Shown here: in pieces, positions 63,506-64,000 of the stretch
How positions within the stretch are numbered: the first letter of the stretch is position 1
Layout of the letters: each line of letters begins with the position of its first letter
Assembly (NCBI GenBank): GCA_013396995.1
Contig: VWZP01009167.1
Coordinates: forward strand, 801,136-865,135
Direction: 5' to 3'
From: Dicaeum eximium
Taxonomy: Eukaryota; Chordata; Aves; Passeriformes; Dicaeidae
DNA: 64,000 nt
Made by a program: the position numbers and the translations under genes
Notes under the pieces: generated by a model
Seen by the model: only the letters and a program-made list of their open reading frames with translations
Told to the model about the DNA's origin: nothing
Database searches by the model: none

Positions 63506-64000
63506 AAGAGATAATTTACAGTCCCATTATCCCATCATCCTCAACTACATGCAGCAGGAGCATGATCTAGGCACATGGCCCATGACCACATGCTTCAAAC
63601 CAACAAAAAAAGTTACATCAGCTTACTAGAGTTTGATTATAAAAGACAGAAATCTTAACTTAGAGACGGGCCTATTTAAAGAGGGACACAAGTGGCTCAT
63701 AACTTGATTACTTGGAAAAACACTATTCATTTCATTAAATTAAACATAATATGAAAAGTGGATTTACTGTAATAACTGATCACAGATTACAGGCACATTC
63801 TACACTCCCTGATTCATTTATTTTTCACAAGGAAACTGTGGTAACTTATTTGCATACAGGAGTAAGTTCCAACAATTGCAGACATAAGACAAGTTTCATG
63901 TATCAGGCTCAGCACACGCCAGTGCATCACCTGTGACAACAGCAGGTACAAGCACACCACTGCAGCACTAACAGAGGCTCCTTCACAGAACCTTTTGGAT

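Larger units (their letters stand above)
42513..64000 (-). other. USP22: USP22 first intron or 5' region, no exon seen (at least 21.5 kb)
   Basis: The sequence lies upstream of the zinc-finger exon in gene direction. I looked on the minus strand for the expected N-terminal piece (the CSHLGSFKVDNWKQNLRAIY region) and did not find it, and there is no CpG island of promoter type. The simplest reading is a long first intron that continues past the right edge. It holds a CR1 scrap (49871-49914), microsatellites, a pyrimidine-rich tract (44812-45060), a palindromic ACATGT run (57411-57439) and a GC-rich block (63231-63505). A non-coding first exon inside this stretch cannot be excluded. Confidence 0.65.

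Noticed and set aside
1..64000. A bacterial, phage or defence-system interpretation, CRISPR arrays included.
   Set aside because: There are no operon-like ORFs or regularly spaced direct repeats. Spliced exons and CR1 elements show vertebrate DNA.

Overview
The window is vertebrate nuclear DNA, most likely from a bird. It is AT-rich and almost wholly intronic. The interspersed repeats that I can recognise are CR1-type LINE 3' ends, including ones with the typical 'TTAAGGTCCCTTCCAACC' and 'TTCTATGA/TTCTGTGA'-like ends. There is no sign of bacterial or viral gene organisation. The species cannot be fixed from this sequence; crocodilians and turtles also carry CR1, so 'bird' is an inference from CR1 type and low repeat density.

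One gene is clearly present: the middle part of USP22, the ubiquitin-specific protease of the SAGA deubiquitinase module, on the minus strand. Five consecutive coding exons can be joined by reading frame and splice sites: 42380-42512, 33499-33612, 28154-28255, 9746-9915 and 3000-3147. They match residues about 58-280 of the roughly 525-residue vertebrate protein: most of the UBP-type zinc finger, the linker, and the start of the USP catalytic domain with the catalytic Cys and the QQDAHEF motif. The first coding exon (about 57 residues) is not seen and should lie beyond the right edge. The remaining catalytic exons, with the catalytic His and Asp, should lie beyond the left edge.

Layout, left to right (3' to 5' of the gene): partial intron 1-2999; exon 3000-3147; intron 3148-9745; exon 9746-9915 with the catalytic Cys; an 18.2-kb intron 9916-28153 with two CR1 ends in opposite orientation and a probable MIR fossil; exon 28154-28255; intron 28256-33498; exon 33499-33612; intron 33613-42379 with a 360-bp CR1 fragment; exon 42380-42512; then at least 21.5 kb (42513-64000) with no recognisable exon, presumably the first intron.

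I found no tRNA, rRNA, CRISPR array, promoter or second protein-coding gene that I can support. Almost all other open reading frames are chance ORFs in intron sequence. I see no undescribed biological system here. The items most worth a second look are two adjacent phase-symmetric exons (one with a weak donor site), a small CpG-rich patch overlapping an ORF with a secretion-signal-like start, and a few motif-dense or GC-rich non-coding blocks.
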